From Agathobaculum sp. Marseille-P7918 (lineage in GTDB: Bacteria > Bacillota > Clostridia > Oscillospirales > Butyricicoccaceae), in contig NZ_UYYD01000011.1 of NCBI RefSeq assembly GCF_900625105.1, positions 1 through 64,000 on the forward strand: a stretch of 64,000 nucleotides of DNA, written 5' to 3'. A program made the translations under genes and the position numbers. Of the stretch, positions 35,572-44,764 are shown piece by piece; position 1 is the first letter of the stretch, and each line of letters starts with the position of its first letter. The notes beneath the pieces are model-generated. The model worked only from the letters and a program-made list of their open reading frames with translations. It ran no database searches and was not told the DNA's origin.

Positions 35572-36267
35572 AAGGCATCACCTCCAATTTGGAGAAGTGA
35601 CCCTTTTGGTCTTACTCGAATCCTTATGATTGGATTGAATAATGCCTGTTTCCACAATTCGACTTGTGACCATTCCTCCATCCCCATTACAGGGACTTCT
35701 TCGGTTCGATCACTACTTTTCAGCAGCGGTTCACCCGCATATTGTTCTTCGCCGGGTTCTTTCTTACGAAAGCCGCTGCCTTTCCTCGTTCCGGTAATTC
35801 TATCTGTGCATCTATACCTTTAGGTTTCCGCTATGAGCCTGCCGGCTGGGATGTGCCTGTAACACAACATGGTCGTTCGTAGGGACAATTTCTACTAAAC
35901 CACACCGGCTGCGCTTGAACGCACCCATACATTTCTATATGGTCTTCTTATAGACCCGTACATTCGCGGATTCGTCAGTCCGCCCGCTACGGCGAACATT
36001 CTAACCATGGGTATTTTATAGACCCTTGGCCTATAGGCAACACAGTCTGCCTCCAGACCGCTTTCGGCCACCGTTAGCGGCGGTTACGGTTGCTCTCAGC
36101 CGTTGTCGTGGGGCTTCGTACACCGGATTTGCAGCCGACGCACGCCCACCGAGGGCAGGCGTTTCAGGGCGTTACCCCGTCATTCCACCTGTCGAATTAC
36201 CAGTTATCCAAACAACGGTATTTGTTGTTTGTCCGCTGACTTTTTACCGCCAGCGAACGAGTCGCAC

Positions 36268-36982
36268 TCTCCCAAAACGGGTCGTTGTTTGCCGCGTTCT
36301 TTGGGGTCGTATTTTTGATAAGGTTGTCAATGAGCCGGAATACATCAGCATCTTTCCGGATGTAACAGAACGGGTTATACCAGTCTGAATGGGACGGGTC
36401 TACCAGATCGAACACCCGCAGGACATAGCCACGTTTCAGCAGCAGCGGCCCGGTGGCTCGGACAATCTCTCCTTTTGGGTCAGTCACAATAAAGGATGCG
36501 TTTGCCAGCATGACATTCGGCTTGACCAAAAAACGGGTCTTGCCCGCGCCGCTGCCGCCCACGATGATTTGCAGCAGGTTGCGGCGATGTTTACGGCCGT
36601 CCATTCCCATCTGTAAATGCTGGGTCAGTATGACATTGTTGGCAGGGTTTTTGTGATCCCGGTATTTCCGGTTCAGCGCCCGGGGGTCGCCCCATTTGGC
36701 AGAGCCATGCTCCACACCAGGGCGGCGGTTGAGCCGGGTGGAATAGTACATGGTAATCGCAAAAGCATACAACATCAGCGCACCCAGCAGGAACTTGGGG
36801 GTATGAGCTGTCCAGCCGATTTTCCACGGCTGGCTGACTACAACGGTAAATTGCTCCATCCAGTCAAAGACGGTCATGCCGTCCTGAAAAGCATAGGCGG
36901 CGACAGCTCCCAGCCAGAGAACAGGGATCGTCAGCAAGCCCCATAGGGGCAGACTGCTTTTGAAGTCTTTTTCCTGATGCAA
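36268..36982 (-). CDS. VirD4-type coupling protein, exon 1
   Basis: This codes for the first 238 residues: two membrane segments (about 12-30 and 62-80), SAKWGDPRALNRKYRDHKNPANNVILTQHLQMG and Walker A GGSGAGKTRF (about 143). Coupling proteins bring the relaxosome to the channel. It starts at TTG seven bases after AAGGGGG. The true reading ends at the 5' splice site 36268; continuing into the intron gives a spurious 23-residue tail. Confidence 0.9.
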
Positions 36983-36994
36983 GGATGCGCCCCC

Positions 36995-37882
36995 TTACCG
37001 TCCGTGGAGCAGGGCTGTTTTGTTGGGGTGCGGCTCCGTGGGGGCAAGCGCCTTATAAATGGCCTCCCGATTTTGACGGCACTCCGCCTCTGTGGCTCCT
37101 CCCTGTGTGATGGTTGCCGTATGGAGTCCCCGGATACGGGTGGCTTGCACACGGTCAAAGGAGCAGCCGTCCAGGATGGATTCTGCAAATGTCACCCTTA
37201 CCATTTGGCAGTCCAGCGTATGACATCGGTTCAGTCTGGAGCGGATAAAACCGCCCCGTTGCTGGATGCAGTCATAGAAATGCGTGTTTGCCAGCGTACT
37301 GTCACTGAAAATAGTGCCGGACAAACAGCAGGAATGAAATTCGCTGCCGTACAGGCTGGCATCCTCAAAATGGATTCCGTTCATCCGGCAAACCGCGAAA
37401 GTGCAGCCTTGAAACACAGCGTCCAAACAATGGGTGTAGTCCGGCATACAGTAGATGGTTACGCGGTCAAAATACGCGCCTTCAAAAAATTCCGGGGGAA
37501 AGCCGCCTTTAGCCGCCCAGTCAAAAAGCCGTTGGTTCACGATCTTCAGCGGTTTGTCCCCATGTTCAAACATTCTGAAATGATACTGTTTGGCGCTTGT
37601 TTTGGTGTACGGCTGGTCGATCATCTGCTTTTGCGCCTGAAATGCAAGAATGTCCTTTTTTACCCCTTTGATCTCTCCGGCATAGTATTCGCCGCCCTTG
37701 GATTCCACCTCGGCCAGCAGGCTGTCAATCGTCCGTTCAGACCGGCCCTGCAAAATGTCGTTGACCGTCTGGACTGTTTTGGATAAATCGCTGGGCGGAT
37801 AGTTTGCAGGGTCGGACATTTCCAGATAAAAAGCAAGGCTTTTGCTGATCTCCCTCGTACTTCTCACCGGCTGATATGCGAT
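36995..37882 (-). CDS. Pentapeptide-repeat protein of the conjugation operon (apparent ATC start)
   Basis: The 295-residue protein has an alpha-rich N-terminal half and a C-terminal beta-helix of pentapeptide type (DAVFQGCTFAVCRMNGIHFEDASLYGSEF, CCLSGTIFSDSTLANTHF, residues 160-265). ATC at 37880-37882 lies seven bases after AAAGGAGG; the only canonical upstream start (TTG 37900) overlaps the ribosome site. It directly precedes virD4. Role in transfer unknown. Confidence 0.72.
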   Translation of the reverse strand: MAYQPVRSTREISKSLAFYLEMSDPANYPPSDLSKTVQTVNDILQGRSERTIDSLLAEVESKGGEYYAGEIKGVKKDILAFQAQKQMIDQPYTKTSAKQYHFRMFEHGDKPLKIVNQRLFDWAAKGGFPPEFFEGAYFDRVTIYCMPDYTHCLDAVFQGCTFAVCRMNGIHFEDASLYGSEFHSCCLSGTIFSDSTLANTHFYDCIQQRGGFIRSRLNRCHTLDCQMVRVTFAESILDGCSFDRVQATRIRGLHTATITQGGATEAECRQNREAIYKALAPTEPHPNKTALLHGR

Positions 37883-37903
37883 ATAGGTTCCTCCTTTCAA
37901 AGC

Positions 37904-37944
37904 TGTGGCCTATTGCGTCCCAAGTTGGGACGCAATAGGCCACA
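37904..37944. repeat. Palindrome family 2, copy 6, inside a 41-bp perfect palindrome
   Basis: The 21-bp core (37914-37934) is TGCGTCCCAA-G-TTGGGACGCA; the dyad continues outward without mismatch (TGTGGCCTAT on one side, ATAGGCCACA on the other), giving 20-bp arms. Confidence 0.9.
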
Positions 37945-37957
37945 TGGATTAAAGCAT

Positions 37958-40900
37958 TTACTTGCTCCAGGTTTCAGGATCGGTGAGCAGCGCCGTATGA
38001 CCGTTGGCAGCCTCCAGTACGGCAAGATAGGCCCAGTGTTTCTCGGTCACATCGGGGAATGTCACCAGACGGCGGCGGTTATTCTCGATGTAGTCCTCGT
38101 CAGCCTCACGGCCCAGCAGGCGGTTGACAATGGTAACGACTTCCGCCCGGTCAATGGGATCGTCGGCCCGGAACGTGCCGTCGCCATAGCCCACTACCCA
38201 GCCATGGATGGCGGCGTCCTTGATATACTCTGCGGCCCAATAGCCGACGGACACATCATCAAAGCCCTTGTACTGCTCCATGATTTCCGGGTCGCCGTCG
38301 CCATAGGCATCAAAGAACCGGGCGGCCATAGCCGTAAACTCGGCGCGGGTGATGGCCTCGTCGCCCCGATAGGTGCGGTCGTTGTAGCCCACAGTCACGC
38401 CGTAGCCGGTGAGATATTCCACATAGCCCGCATACCAGGCGCCTGTATCAATATCGTTGAACTTCACGTTAGCCCCGCTGGGGATACGCTCATCCAGTTT
38501 GTCGGAGAGCAGGCGGGCAAAAATAGCGGCTGCCTCGCTACGGCTCATACTGCGCTCCGGCCCGAAAGTGCCGTCCGTATAGCCCACAATGTAGGCTCCA
38601 TGATATTCGGTTTCCGTAACCGCAGGGACAGTCAGTTTTCCATCTTCATCGGTTTCTCCGGTTTCCCGCTGCCCCAGATCGCCTTTGACAATAACGGTCA
38701 TGCCCTCCTGCGGGACACGCTCCTGGTCGGTGACAGTGACGGTGATCCGGTTGTCCTCGTCCATATCGGTGCCGTCCGGCAGAATAACCGTGATGTTGCC
38801 GCCCTTGCCGATGGATACTTCCGCATCCTCAATGGGACGCCCGGTTTCGTGATTCTCCACTTTGACGGTGATCGTCCAGCGGTCGCCATCGTCATCCTCC
38901 CAGCCAACGGTGGCGTTGCCGTCCTCGTTGGTCTTGCCGGTGGTGCCGGGGACGGTAATCTGACCGGCGGCGTTGGTGCTGTCCTCGCAATAGTTGTCCT
39001 TCCGGTCGGTCACAGTGATGAACATATTTTCCACGGCACTCTTGTCTTTGGAGAGCAGAACGGTGATGGTGGTCTGGTCGGCATAGTCCAGCAGGCGGCC
39101 AGAGGGCAGCCGGATGGAAAGGGTGTTGTCCGCATGGAGGGCAACCGTAGCATTGGCAACAGGGTCTTTGGTATCCGTATCGGTGACGATCACCAGATAA
39201 CCGCCCACAATGGCCTCACCCTTGCTGTCCGTAGTGGCCTGCTTGTAGATTTTCTCGATTTCTTCAGTTTCCAGCGTTTCGCCGCACACGGTACATTCCT
39301 TATGCTTGCTGCCCTCGCTGTCGGTGGTGGGTTCCTGGTCAATGATCCAGTCGCCGGGCTTATGGCCTGCTGCGTTGGTGTAGTCGCCCTTGTAGGTGTC
39401 GCCGCAGCGGGAGCAGGTGTAGGTGGTGTAGCCCATCTCCGTGCAGGTGGGGGCGGTGACTTCCTCCTGGTAGTCATGGCCCAGGGCGTTGACGATCACA
39501 GCGCCGCACTTGGTACAGAGCTGGGGCGTGGTGCAGGTGGCCGCCTCGCCGGGTACATGGCCCGCCGCCGCGTCGCCCTCCAGCCGGGTCGCACCACAGC
39601 GGATACAGGTGTATTCGGTCATACCCTCGCCGGTACAGGTGGAGCCGGTGATCTCGGTGCCCTCGTCCCAGGAATGGCCCAGGGGGTCGGTGTAGTCGGT
39701 GACAAAGGAACTGCCGCAGCCCTCGCAGATATGAACGGTCTTGCCGCCGCCCTCACAGGTGGCCGGGGTTACTTTGGCAACATAGTTGTGGGGCAGGGCC
39801 GCCGTGATGTCCTCGATGTGGCGCTCCCCGCAGATGGAACACTCCCGCAGGGTGTAGCCGGGGCTGGTGCAGGTGGCCGGGATGGTGGTAACGGAGAACT
39901 CATGCTCCCCCTTGGGGGTGGTACTTTCCTTGACCTCCCCGCACCGCTCACAGATTTCCAGCACCTTGCCGGGGGCCTCGCAGGTGGCGTCCCGGATGAC
40001 AACACTCTGGAACGCATGGCCCAGGGCGGCCTCATAGTCCCGCTTTTCGATCTTGCCGCAATCCACGCAAAGGTAGCGGTCATAGCCCAAGGTCAGGCAG
40101 GTGGGGTCTACGCTGTCCAGCAGCACCCAGTTGTGATCTTCGCCGCAGGTGCCGTCCCCATCGGTTTCCTCGGTGCTTTCGTCCCGCAGGTGAACATAGG
40201 CCACGCCGTCCTCCACCATGTCGGTATCATGGTAGGTGTAGGTGATCTCATAATACACGACATAGTCCCCGGCCTCGGTGTAGTTGGGGGCGCTGGTCAG
40301 GGTGCAGCCGTCCGCCGTATGGCCGTAGCGGATGGCGGTGGTGACACCAGCCTCGGAGAGATCGGACACGGTAACGGTGTGGGGCTGGCCGTCCACCACG
40401 CCGAAGTAGTCCGCAATTACGGATTTTGCGGCGGTGTAGGCGGTTTCGACATAGCCGCAGTCAGCGCAGGTGTCCATCTCCACAAAGCGGTCATGGGCCA
40501 GTTCCGGGCGGATAGCCGTTTCCATGTGGTGCTTTTCCAGCGTAGAGGACGTTTCCTTGTAGGTGCCATAACAGAAACCGCAATAGCTGCCGCTGGTGGT
40601 GATAACGCGATGGTAGGTACTGTCCACCTGTTCAATGGTTTCCGTATCCGGCAAATCCTCAAAGAAATTGTTGGCGCAATCGTACAGCCAGTACACATTG
40701 TTTTGGTAGCAGTAATCCGTTTTACCCATGTTGGTGTTAATACCACCGCAGGTTTCGCAAACGGCCTTTGTCCAGTGATAGCCGGTGTAGTAGGCATCCT
40801 GTCCAGGCACGCCATCCAGAATGGCTCCTTTACCTTCGCCGCCGATCATGGTTCCATCCGAGTACCGGACATTTCGGGTCATAGCCGTTTGGCCGTCACG

Positions 40901-41149
40901 GGTATACTCTGGGGTACGGAAGGTCAAAAACGAAGTTTCTTGACCACATTCCACACAGGTGAAAGTTTCATGGGTCACGGTGGCGTTGGCATCCAGCTCG
41001 TTGGTTCGGTTGTTGGCCTCCTGCCAATGCTCCGCCGGGTCATGGTAGCTGTTCTGCTGGGCAGCAAAGGCTGTCGGCACCAAACCAATGCACATGGTCA
41101 GAACCAGCAACAGAGCCAGCATAGAATGGGCGCGTTTTTTCATGGTCAT
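37958..41149 (-). CDS. SLH-anchored adhesin of the conjugation region
   Basis: The 1063-residue exported protein has a signal peptide (ending PTAFAAQ), about eight cysteine-paired repeats (CxxCG..GH pattern, such as TCTSPGYTLRECSICGERHIED, residues 340-620), two Ig/carboxypeptidase-regulatory-like domains (DPVANATVALHADNTLSI, RPIEDAEVSIGKGG; 645-855) and three SLH domains (860-1050). It probably helps donor-recipient contact; similar SLH proteins lie in CTn transfer modules. ATG follows GGAGG with 12-base spacing, and a second ATG follows two codons later. Confidence 0.86.
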   Translation of the reverse strand: MTMKKRAHSMLALLLVLTMCIGLVPTAFAAQQNSYHDPAEHWQEANNRTNELDANATVTHETFTCVECGQETSFLTFRTPEYTRDGQTAMTRNVRYSDGTMIGGEGKGAILDGVPGQDAYYTGYHWTKAVCETCGGINTNMGKTDYCYQNNVYWLYDCANNFFEDLPDTETIEQVDSTYHRVITTSGSYCGFCYGTYKETSSTLEKHHMETAIRPELAHDRFVEMDTCADCGYVETAYTAAKSVIADYFGVVDGQPHTVTVSDLSEAGVTTAIRYGHTADGCTLTSAPNYTEAGDYVVYYEITYTYHDTDMVEDGVAYVHLRDESTEETDGDGTCGEDHNWVLLDSVDPTCLTLGYDRYLCVDCGKIEKRDYEAALGHAFQSVVIRDATCEAPGKVLEICERCGEVKESTTPKGEHEFSVTTIPATCTSPGYTLRECSICGERHIEDITAALPHNYVAKVTPATCEGGGKTVHICEGCGSSFVTDYTDPLGHSWDEGTEITGSTCTGEGMTEYTCIRCGATRLEGDAAAGHVPGEAATCTTPQLCTKCGAVIVNALGHDYQEEVTAPTCTEMGYTTYTCSRCGDTYKGDYTNAAGHKPGDWIIDQEPTTDSEGSKHKECTVCGETLETEEIEKIYKQATTDSKGEAIVGGYLVIVTDTDTKDPVANATVALHADNTLSIRLPSGRLLDYADQTTITVLLSKDKSAVENMFITVTDRKDNYCEDSTNAAGQITVPGTTGKTNEDGNATVGWEDDDGDRWTITVKVENHETGRPIEDAEVSIGKGGNITVILPDGTDMDEDNRITVTVTDQERVPQEGMTVIVKGDLGQRETGETDEDGKLTVPAVTETEYHGAYIVGYTDGTFGPERSMSRSEAAAIFARLLSDKLDERIPSGANVKFNDIDTGAWYAGYVEYLTGYGVTVGYNDRTYRGDEAITRAEFTAMAARFFDAYGDGDPEIMEQYKGFDDVSVGYWAAEYIKDAAIHGWVVGYGDGTFRADDPIDRAEVVTIVNRLLGREADEDYIENNRRRLVTFPDVTEKHWAYLAVLEAANGHTALLTDPETWSK

Positions 41150-41191
41150 ATTGATTCATTACCTCCGTTATTTTGATTTTGAGATGAAAAA

Positions 41192-41212
41192 TGCGTCCCA
41201 AGTTGGGACGCA
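41192..41212. repeat. Palindrome family 2, copy 7
   Basis: Perfect TGCGTCCCAA-G-TTGGGACGCA, 43 bases upstream of the SLH adhesin ATG. Confidence 0.88.
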
Positions 41213-41303
41213 AAACAGGCTGCCTGTCCGGGACAGTTTGGAAATGACCGGGGCTGGCGGTCAGCACTCACTTTGGTTAGAACGCCACACTCCCCAGCAT
41301 AGA

Positions 41304-41491
41304 CACAGGGCGCGCATGGCGCGCCCTGTGAGGGTGTTATCCCCTTGGTGACAGATATTCCGCTGGACGGCCCCAGTCAAGACCCGCCCAGTCCGCAGAC
41401 TGGGCGGCTCGCGGGCGGTTGTGTCAGCAACCGCCCGGTCTTGACGGGGGACGGACGGCGGAATACCCTCCCCGCAGGGGAGATAACACCC
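41304..41491. ncRNA. Multibranched structured element (RNA or ssDNA)
   Basis: A perfect 12-bp hairpin (41304-41330) is followed by nested stems: GGGTGTTATC (41332) with GATAACACCC (41482); TATTCCGC (41356) with GCGGAATA (41458); GTCAAGACC (41376) with GGTCTTGAC (41437); and two inner hairpins, CGCCCAGTC/GACTGGGCG (41385-41406) and CGGGCGGTTG/CAACCGCCCG (41412-41437). The element fills the gap between two genes. No known RNA family is recognised. Confidence 0.6.
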
Positions 41492-42361
41492 TTACCGTGT
41501 GGGCCGTTTCACCTGACTGCCTCGGGTATGCTCCGGCGGGGCGATATTGCGCTCAATGGAGTTTCCGATTTTTTTGCTCATATCCTGCACGCTGTCCAGA
41601 GCCTGCCGTACCTCTTGGGGTGTCCAGTCGCCGTATAGTTCAGCAAGGCGGGACAGATCGGGAACATCGCGCTCCACGCCGAACCGTCGACAAAGAATGT
41701 AGGAAACGCTCTGCGCGTCCAAATCACATTCGCCGCGGGTATAGTAGTTGTTGACGCCCTTGGCGTGCATCCGGCAGTGTGCGATTTCAGCGGCGATGGC
41801 AGCAAATGCCTCATTGTCTGGATAGTTGGGATTGACGGCCAGCTCCATCCGCTCCGCATCGTAGAATGCAGGCGTGTCCATGTGTTCATCAATGACTACC
41901 TGCGCCACAGTGTAATTGAGAACAGTCCGTAGCGCGGCCTCCATTTCCGGGGAGCCATTTTCCAGCTGCACGGTTTTGACCTCCCGCCCGTATGTCTGGG
42001 AGATATCATAGGCCGGGGCCAGTGTATAACCTTTTCCGAACGAGGCGCGGGAGAAAATCTGAAAACTCTTGTTTACCTCTGCGTCCATGATGCTGCGTCC
42101 GATGGATTTCCATTTTTCCCGTGTGCCGAATTGGGTCACGTTGGGATTCTGGAACATAGCCAGGGCGATGTTGCCGGGGCTGTAATGGGGATTATCCCCT
42201 TGCAGCTCCAGATATCGCAGGTACATTTCGGGATTGGATGCGATTTCCACGATGCCAGAGTCCTGCATGGCCGTAGCGTTGTCCCGGTCTGCCTGTCGCT
42301 GCAATTTCCACTGCTCATCACTCTGCACCTTTTGGTTAATGATTTCAGCAAGATTTGCGAT
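41492..42361 (-). CDS. ArdC-related metallopeptidase-like protein (apparent ATC start)
   Basis: The 289-residue protein has an N-terminal helical region (NLAEIINQKVQSDEQWKLQRQADRDNATAM) and a core resembling ArdC/ImmA-type domains (FGKGYTLAPAYDISQTYG, DEAFAAIAAEIAHCRMH). The zinc motif is degenerate: where HExxH is expected it has AEIAHCRMH. ATC at 42359-42361 is seven bases after AAAAGGAGG; the next canonical start is a GTG 11 codons later without a ribosome site. Likely a noncatalytic relative. Confidence 0.7.
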   Translation of the reverse strand: MANLAEIINQKVQSDEQWKLQRQADRDNATAMQDSGIVEIASNPEMYLRYLELQGDNPHYSPGNIALAMFQNPNVTQFGTREKWKSIGRSIMDAEVNKSFQIFSRASFGKGYTLAPAYDISQTYGREVKTVQLENGSPEMEAALRTVLNYTVAQVVIDEHMDTPAFYDAERMELAVNPNYPDNEAFAAIAAEIAHCRMHAKGVNNYYTRGECDLDAQSVSYILCRRFGVERDVPDLSRLAELYGDWTPQEVRQALDSVQDMSKKIGNSIERNIAPPEHTRGSQVKRPTR

Positions 42362-42376
42362 AAATATTCCTCCTTT

Positions 42377-42994
42377 TCAGCGTGTACGTTCTTTTTGTTT
42401 AATGGGTGCGGCCTTCTCCAGACCTTTTGATGCAGCCTCCAGCGCGGCCAAACGGCCACGGACAGACGGGCGACGTTCCAGCTGTTCCGGCTTTGGTGTG
42501 AAGTCATCCATCGTAGCCTTCGTCGGCTGTTTGGAGCCATTCCCGCGCTCGGGCAAGGATTTCTCTTGTGGAGCGCGGGTTTTCGCTTTTTTTGCCGGTT
42601 CCTCTTGGACAGATTTTTCCGGCTGCGGATAGCCCAACGCTTGATACAATGCGTTGAGTTTGGCGGCGTATCGTTCATTGGAGATAATGTCCACGGTGCC
42701 GCCGGTCTTGCCGTTGGGTCGGGCGATAACATACAATATGCCATAGTCCTTTTTGGCAAGGCGCTCAAATTGCGGCACATCCTCCGCTTTTAGCGGAAGG
42801 ACAACCGCTGGGGTAGGGTCTTTCGTCAATTTCTTGGCGCTGGCCCTGCCGGTGATTTTACGGTCAGATTGTGCCAGCGCAGCCAGCAGGGCTGCCACAT
42901 TCTTGATTCCGCTGGCTGTCAGCTTTACCGCCGTTTCACTGGCTTGCAGTCCTTCTTTTATCATCAGGTCGGCAACTTCACCGCTTGCGTCCAT
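42377..42994 (-). CDS. PcfB-family protein (DUF3801)
   Basis: The 205-residue protein starts DASGEVADLMIKEGLQASETAVKLTASGIKNVAALLAAL and contains the core RLAKKDYGILYVIARPNG typical of PcfB, then a basic disordered tail. PcfB helps the coupling protein recognise the relaxosome in pCF10-like systems. ATG follows AAAGGAGG. Its 5' end overlaps the upstream gene by 31 bases, implying coupling. Confidence 0.8.
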   Translation of the reverse strand: MDASGEVADLMIKEGLQASETAVKLTASGIKNVAALLAALAQSDRKITGRASAKKLTKDPTPAVVLPLKAEDVPQFERLAKKDYGILYVIARPNGKTGGTVDIISNERYAAKLNALYQALGYPQPEKSVQEEPAKKAKTRAPQEKSLPERGNGSKQPTKATMDDFTPKPEQLERRPSVRGRLAALEAASKGLEKAAPIKQKERTR

Positions 42995-43416
42995 GCAGAT
43001 TCACCTCCTTTCATGGCTCGAATAAAGTCCAGCAGAGTGCTGTCCTGCCCGTACTCTCTCCATGTTTGCATCTGGTGGTAGAGATGTTCGGCGCGTTTCC
43101 GCAGAGGCAGCTTGCCGGCGCTCTCCACATCCGCCGCGGATTCTGCATAGTTTAACAGGACAGCTGTGCCTGTCGGCCCCATGTGGTTATGTGTGGCATG
43201 GAGATAAAAGGCATAGACCGGCGATGGGGTCATGGTATAGGCCGTCCAACAGAGATAGGCGTAGCTTTCCGGCTGATAAACCTGATAGATTGGGAACAGA
43301 TAGCTTTTTTCCCGACGTACCAGAAACAGATAGTCTACACTTTCTTGGCGTGCCAACTGCCGCACATCCAGAGCCAAACTGTCCTGATCCAGCTCCGGAC
43401 AGAGTTCACCGATCAT
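42964..43416 (-). CDS. Unknown protein between relaxase and PcfB genes
   Basis: The 150-residue protein is globular, with VDYLFLVRREKSYLFPIYQVYQPES and HATHNHMGPTGTAVLLNYAES in the middle. The ATG overlaps the end of the relaxase gene by 11 bases, without a clear ribosome site, so reinitiation from the relaxase is likely. No domain is recognised. Context suggests a mobilisation accessory. Confidence 0.6.
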   Translation of the reverse strand: MIGELCPELDQDSLALDVRQLARQESVDYLFLVRREKSYLFPIYQVYQPESYAYLCWTAYTMTPSPVYAFYLHATHNHMGPTGTAVLLNYAESAADVESAGKLPLRKRAEHLYHQMQTWREYGQDSTLLDFIRAMKGGESAWTQAVKLPT

Positions 43417-44764
43417 ATAGAGAAAATTTATGAGGTTTTGCTTTATCAGTCTTTTGATGTTGATGGTCTTGCTCCTTTCTTTGCGTATCCCGGTAAAGCT
43501 GTTCCTGTTCTTGGATATGGGGGATTGTCTGCTCGATTTGAGTACAGGTTTTCAGTTTTCCGCGTAGAACGCGCAATTCCTGATTGATGGTATCTATCTC
43601 CGTCCCCACGTCGGCACCGCTGCGTTTTTCTCGATATAGCCCCCGCCGCAGTTCGGTGCGGGCGTCGATTTCCGCTTGCAGCGCGTCGGCCAGCATGGCA
43701 AGCTGCCCTTGGGTGTCAATACGGTTGGCCTGCAAAAAGCGGAACTGCGACGCATAGCGGTTCAGTCGTGTTACTTCCTTGCGGACTGCAAAGGGAATAG
43801 ATTGACGTTTGTGGGGCGGTTTTCGGATGCCCAGCAGATACAGATAATGAACGTACAATGCACGAAAACCTGTAAGTTTCTTTCTGGACTGCCGATGAAT
43901 TGTTCCGCGCCGGATAGTATACCGGCGGGGCGGTAATTGGGGACGCGGCGGCTCTGGTGCTGTCATTCCGTTCCGCCTTTCGGCAAGCCGATGCTTGATA
44001 TCTTCCTCGGTGTAACCGTCCCCCAGACTGGACAGCCGGATAAAGCGCGTGCCGCCCGGAGGACGGACGGCAGCATATTTGACCTGCGGGCCTCGCTTTA
44101 CGGTATAGCCCAGCTGCTCCAACCGCGCCCAAAAGGATTGATGGGTAAAAGCGCGGACGATGGCGGCATCAATATCTTGACGGATTAGCCCCCGCACGGT
44201 GGCCTTGCCCTTTGTCTGGGCCTGCCATTCTGCGTAGTGTTCCCCTTTGCCTTCCGGTTGGATAACGGACAGGCCGTGCTTAGTGCTGACGGTATTGGAT
44301 GTCCCTCGGATATCGCCATAGTAGGCGGCAAAATTATCCCGGTATTTCTTCCCGTCCAACAGGGAAACGGAATTGAACAGGATGTGACAATGCAGATGGT
44401 CACGGTCTAAATGGGTGGAAATGACCGCCTCGTATCGTTCTCCCAACAGTTCTCTGGCAAATTCCACACCCAACGCATGGGCCTGCATGGGCGTTACTTC
44501 GCCGGGCGCATAGGAGTGGATCAGGTGGTAGCCCAGTACGCCCCCGGTTTTGCCCCATCGGCGCTTGGTGTCCATCATTTCCTGATAAGCGGTTTCCAGA
44601 CGGCAGTTGAGAGCGGTTTCCAGCATGGTTTCTCCCATCATGTTTTTATCTGCGCTGCCGATATAGTCCAACACAGCGGACAGGTCGGTTTTTTCGTGAT
44701 TCAGCACATAGCCGACACAGTGATCCAGCCTTGACTTGACCGGGATGATTTTGTCATAGGCCAA
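43406..44764 (-). CDS. mobA: MOBP-type relaxase of element 2
   Basis: The 452-residue protein has the three-His metal site HLDRDHLHCH (about 118-128), HSYAPGEVTPMQAHALGVEF upstream and a catalytic Tyr expected in the N-terminal region (YVLNHEKT); the C-terminal third is helical and basic. It nicks oriT and leads the strand into the recipient. The TTG start lies eight bases after GGAGG and overlaps the mobC stop. It is the Tn1549 type and differs clearly from the element 1 relaxase. Confidence 0.92.
   Translation of the reverse strand: MAYDKIIPVKSRLDHCVGYVLNHEKTDLSAVLDYIGSADKNMMGETMLETALNCRLETAYQEMMDTKRRWGKTGGVLGYHLIHSYAPGEVTPMQAHALGVEFARELLGERYEAVISTHLDRDHLHCHILFNSVSLLDGKKYRDNFAAYYGDIRGTSNTVSTKHGLSVIQPEGKGEHYAEWQAQTKGKATVRGLIRQDIDAAIVRAFTHQSFWARLEQLGYTVKRGPQVKYAAVRPPGGTRFIRLSSLGDGYTEEDIKHRLAERRNGMTAPEPPRPQLPPRRYTIRRGTIHRQSRKKLTGFRALYVHYLYLLGIRKPPHKRQSIPFAVRKEVTRLNRYASQFRFLQANRIDTQGQLAMLADALQAEIDARTELRRGLYREKRSGADVGTEIDTINQELRVLRGKLKTCTQIEQTIPHIQEQEQLYRDTQRKEQDHQHQKTDKAKPHKFSLYDR

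Larger units (their letters stand above)
33531..36267 (-). mobile_element. Group II intron in the virD4 coupling-protein gene
   Basis: The intron (2737 bp) begins GTGCGAC at 36267 and ends CTATCACTAT at 33531. Removing it restores the virD4 frame exactly. A 34-nt domain V hairpin (CCGGATGCGGTGAAAGCCGC) lies at 33580-33612, with a bulged domain VI after it. Domains I-III occupy about 35600-36267, and the intron-encoded protein is in domain IV. It lies in the same orientation as the host gene, as needed for splicing. Confidence 0.92.

Noticed and set aside
36197-36267. Continuation of the virD4 frame past the 5' splice site
   Set aside because: The sequence from 36267 is the intron start (GTGCGAC); the extra residues do not match coupling proteins, whereas exon joining does.
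37913-41176. 1087-codon open frame on the plus strand opposite the SLH adhesin
   Set aside because: It starts inside palindrome copy 6 and mirrors the true coding strand; low-complexity translation without any domain.
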